A stretch of DNA of 36,630 bases, taken from contig NZ_RJVR01000325.1 of the NCBI RefSeq assembly GCF_003999195.1, positions 1 to 36,630 of the forward strand. Reading direction: 5' to 3'. The notes under the pieces were generated by a model. It was given only the letters and a program-made list of their open reading frames with translations, was not told the DNA's origin and made no database searches. This DNA is from Streptomyces soli. Its GTDB lineage: Bacteria; Actinomycetota; Actinomycetes; Streptomycetales; Streptomycetaceae. The position numbers and the translations under genes were made by a program. Shown piece by piece: positions 35,413 through 36,630 of this stretch (the first letter of the stretch is position 1; each line of letters begins with the position of its first letter).

Positions 35413-36630
35413 TCCGTACCGAAGGGCTCGACCTGCCCGTACGTACGGCCGTCCCGGCGCTGCTCGCGGCGCTGGACGGGCATGGGTGCGCCGTGCTCGC
35501 CGCGCCGCCGGGGACGGGGAAGACGACGCTGGTGCCGCTGGCGCTGGCGGGGCTGCTCGACGACGGTTCCGCGCGGAGGGTCGTCGTCGCCGAGCCGCGG
35601 CGGATGGCGGCGCGGGCGGCGGCGCGGCGGATGGCGTGGCTGCTCGGCGAGGAGGTGGGCGGCCGGGTCGGGTACACCGTGCGCGGGGAGCGGAAGGTGT
35701 CGTCGCGGACGGTGGTCGAGGTGGTGACCACGGGCGTGCTGTTGCAGCGGCTGCAGCGGGACCAGGAGTTGGCTGGGGGTGCTCCCCCTGGCTTCGCCGG
35801 TAGGGGGCGGGTCGATGTCGTCCTGCTCGACGAGTGCCATGAGCGGCACCTGGACGCGGACACCGCGATGGCCTTTCTGCTGGACGTGCGGGCGGCGCTG
35901 CGCCCCGACCTGCGGCTGGTGGCGGCCTCGGCGACGACGGATGCCGAGGCGTGGTCGAGGCTGCTGGGCGACGCGCCGGTGGTGGCCGCGCAGGGGCGGA
36001 TGCATCCGGTGGACGTGAGGTATGTGCCGCCGCCGCGCGGGGTGCGGCCGCCGCACGGGATGCGGGTCGATCCGGCGCTGCTGGAGCATGTGACGGCGGT
36101 GGTGCGGCGGGCGCTCGCGGAGGTGCCCGAGGGCGATGTGCTGTGCTTTCTGCCGGGGATCGGCGAGATCGCGCGGGTGGCAGGGATGCTGGCCGACCCG
36201 TCGGGTGCGGAGGTGCTCCAGCTGCACGGGCAGGCTCCGGCGGCGGTCCAGGACGCGGTGCTGGCCGGTGCCTCGGCCCGGCGCAGGGTGATCCTGTCGA
36301 CGTCGGTGGCGGAGTCGAGCCTGACGGTGCCCGGGGTGCGGATCGTGGTGGACTCCGGGCTGGCGAGGGAGCCGCGCGTCGACCATGCGCGGGGGCTCGG
36401 TTCGCTGACGACGGTACGGGCGTCGCTGGCGACGGCGACGCAGCGGACGGGCCGGGCCGGGCGTGAGGGCCCGGGTGCCGCCTTCCGCTGCTGGCCGGAG
36501 GCGGAGGACGGTACGCGGGCGCGCTGGCCGGCCCCGGAGATCGCGGTGGCCGACCTGGCCCCGTTCGCCCTGCAGGCCGCCTGCTGGGGTGACCCGGACG
36601 CCGTCGGCCTCGCCCTGCTGGACGCCCCGC
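35409..36630 (+). CDS. hrpB: ATP-dependent RNA helicase HrpB, 5' part
   Basis: The first 407 codons of a DEAH-type helicase are present; the C-terminal HrpB-specific domain lies past the window. Visible are Walker A APPGTGKTT, motif Ia VVAEPRRMAARAAARRM, the DECH box (LLDECHERHLDADTA), the SAT motif (AASATTDAE), motif V-like STSVAESSLTVPGV and motif VI QRTGRAGREGPG. Between LQRLQRDQEL and VDVVLLDE there is an extra A-G-G-A-P-P-G-F-A-G-R-G-R, encoded by a copy of the intergenic repeat. The GTG start overlaps the methyltransferase stop. Confidence 0.93.
   Translation, partial: MIRTEGLDLPVRTAVPALLAALDGHGCAVLAAPPGTGKTTLVPLALAGLLDDGSARRVVVAEPRRMAARAAARRMAWLLGEEVGGRVGYTVRGERKVSSRTVVEVVTTGVLLQRLQRDQELAGGAPPGFAGRGRVDVVLLDECHERHLDADTAMAFLLDVRAALRPDLRLVAASATTDAEAWSRLLGDAPVVAAQGRMHPVDVRYVPPPRGVRPPHGMRVDPALLEHVTAVVRRALAEVPEGDVLCFLPGIGEIARVAGMLADPSGAEVLQLHGQAPAAVQDAVLAGASARRRVILSTSVAESSLTVPGVRIVVDSGLAREPRVDHARGLGSLTTVRASLATATQRTGRAGREGPGAAFRCWPEAEDGTRARWPAPEIAVADLAPFALQAACWGDPDAVGLALLDAP
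35775..35800. repeat. Intergenic palindrome half inserted in hrpB
   Basis: These 26 bp are identical to 19155-19180, the left part of the intergenic palindrome at 19.2 kb. Here it is in the hrpB frame and adds roughly 12-13 residues without a stop. Confidence 0.85.

Overview
The window is high-GC DNA with third-position G/C coding, GTG starts and many 4-bp start/stop overlaps. Its contents (whiA-yvcK-rapZ-uvrC, a mycothiol-type maleylpyruvate isomerase, TerD proteins, Tat lipoproteins, leaderless promoters) point to the chromosomal core of a Streptomyces or close relative. All identifications come from reading the sequence and from memory of the families; no searches were run.

Layout. Positions 1-87 hold the N-terminus of an IS605-type TnpB cut by the window edge. 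From 352 to 8811 (minus strand) lie whiA, yvcK, rapZ and uvrC, overlapping like one operon, then a Rieske lipoprotein and uvrA. At 9033-10426 (plus) is a two-gene unit of a DinB-fold maleylpyruvate isomerase homologue and a metallo-beta-lactamase hydrolase. From 10440 to 14206 (minus) are a small membrane protein, TerC, a TerD protein with a long extra region, and TerD. uvrB follows (14321-16417). Positions 16495-18976 hold a decayed acyltransferase, a Ser/Ala-rich membrane protein and a divergent GH18 chitinase-like protein. Positions 18977-19689 hold no clear gene but a cluster of GC-rich palindromic repeats. Next come a ChrB N-domain protein (19690-20280, plus) and a convergent five-gene operon (20372-25411, minus): an Fbp-type ABC importer, an FTR1-like membrane protein and a small membrane protein. 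Then come a decayed small gene, an AbiEi-like protein, ogt, a cupin, an N-formylglutamate amidohydrolase homologue, a TPR protein, coaE, a PAC2 protein, a Tat-exported flavin amine oxidase, rpsA, a methyltransferase and the 5' part of hrpB, which runs off the end.

How the genes work together. Three DNA-repair genes, uvrB, uvrC and ogt, each have an upstream element of the form TTGTCR-N11-TAnnnT. This is the LexA-independent RecA-NDp/PafBC-type damage promoter described for mycobacteria and Streptomyces. In all three the -10 box sits 6-7 nt before the start codon, so the mRNAs should be leaderless. uvrA instead has a degenerate LexA-like box. The window thus appears to hold a dispersed DNA-damage regulon covering the whole UvrABC excinuclease plus alkyl-guanine repair. 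The other possible system is the ABC/FTR1-like operon with an inverted-repeat operator candidate. A 26-bp palindrome-derived repeat shared by the non-coding region at 19.2 kb and the hrpB reading frame shows that an intergenic repeat has entered a protein in frame.
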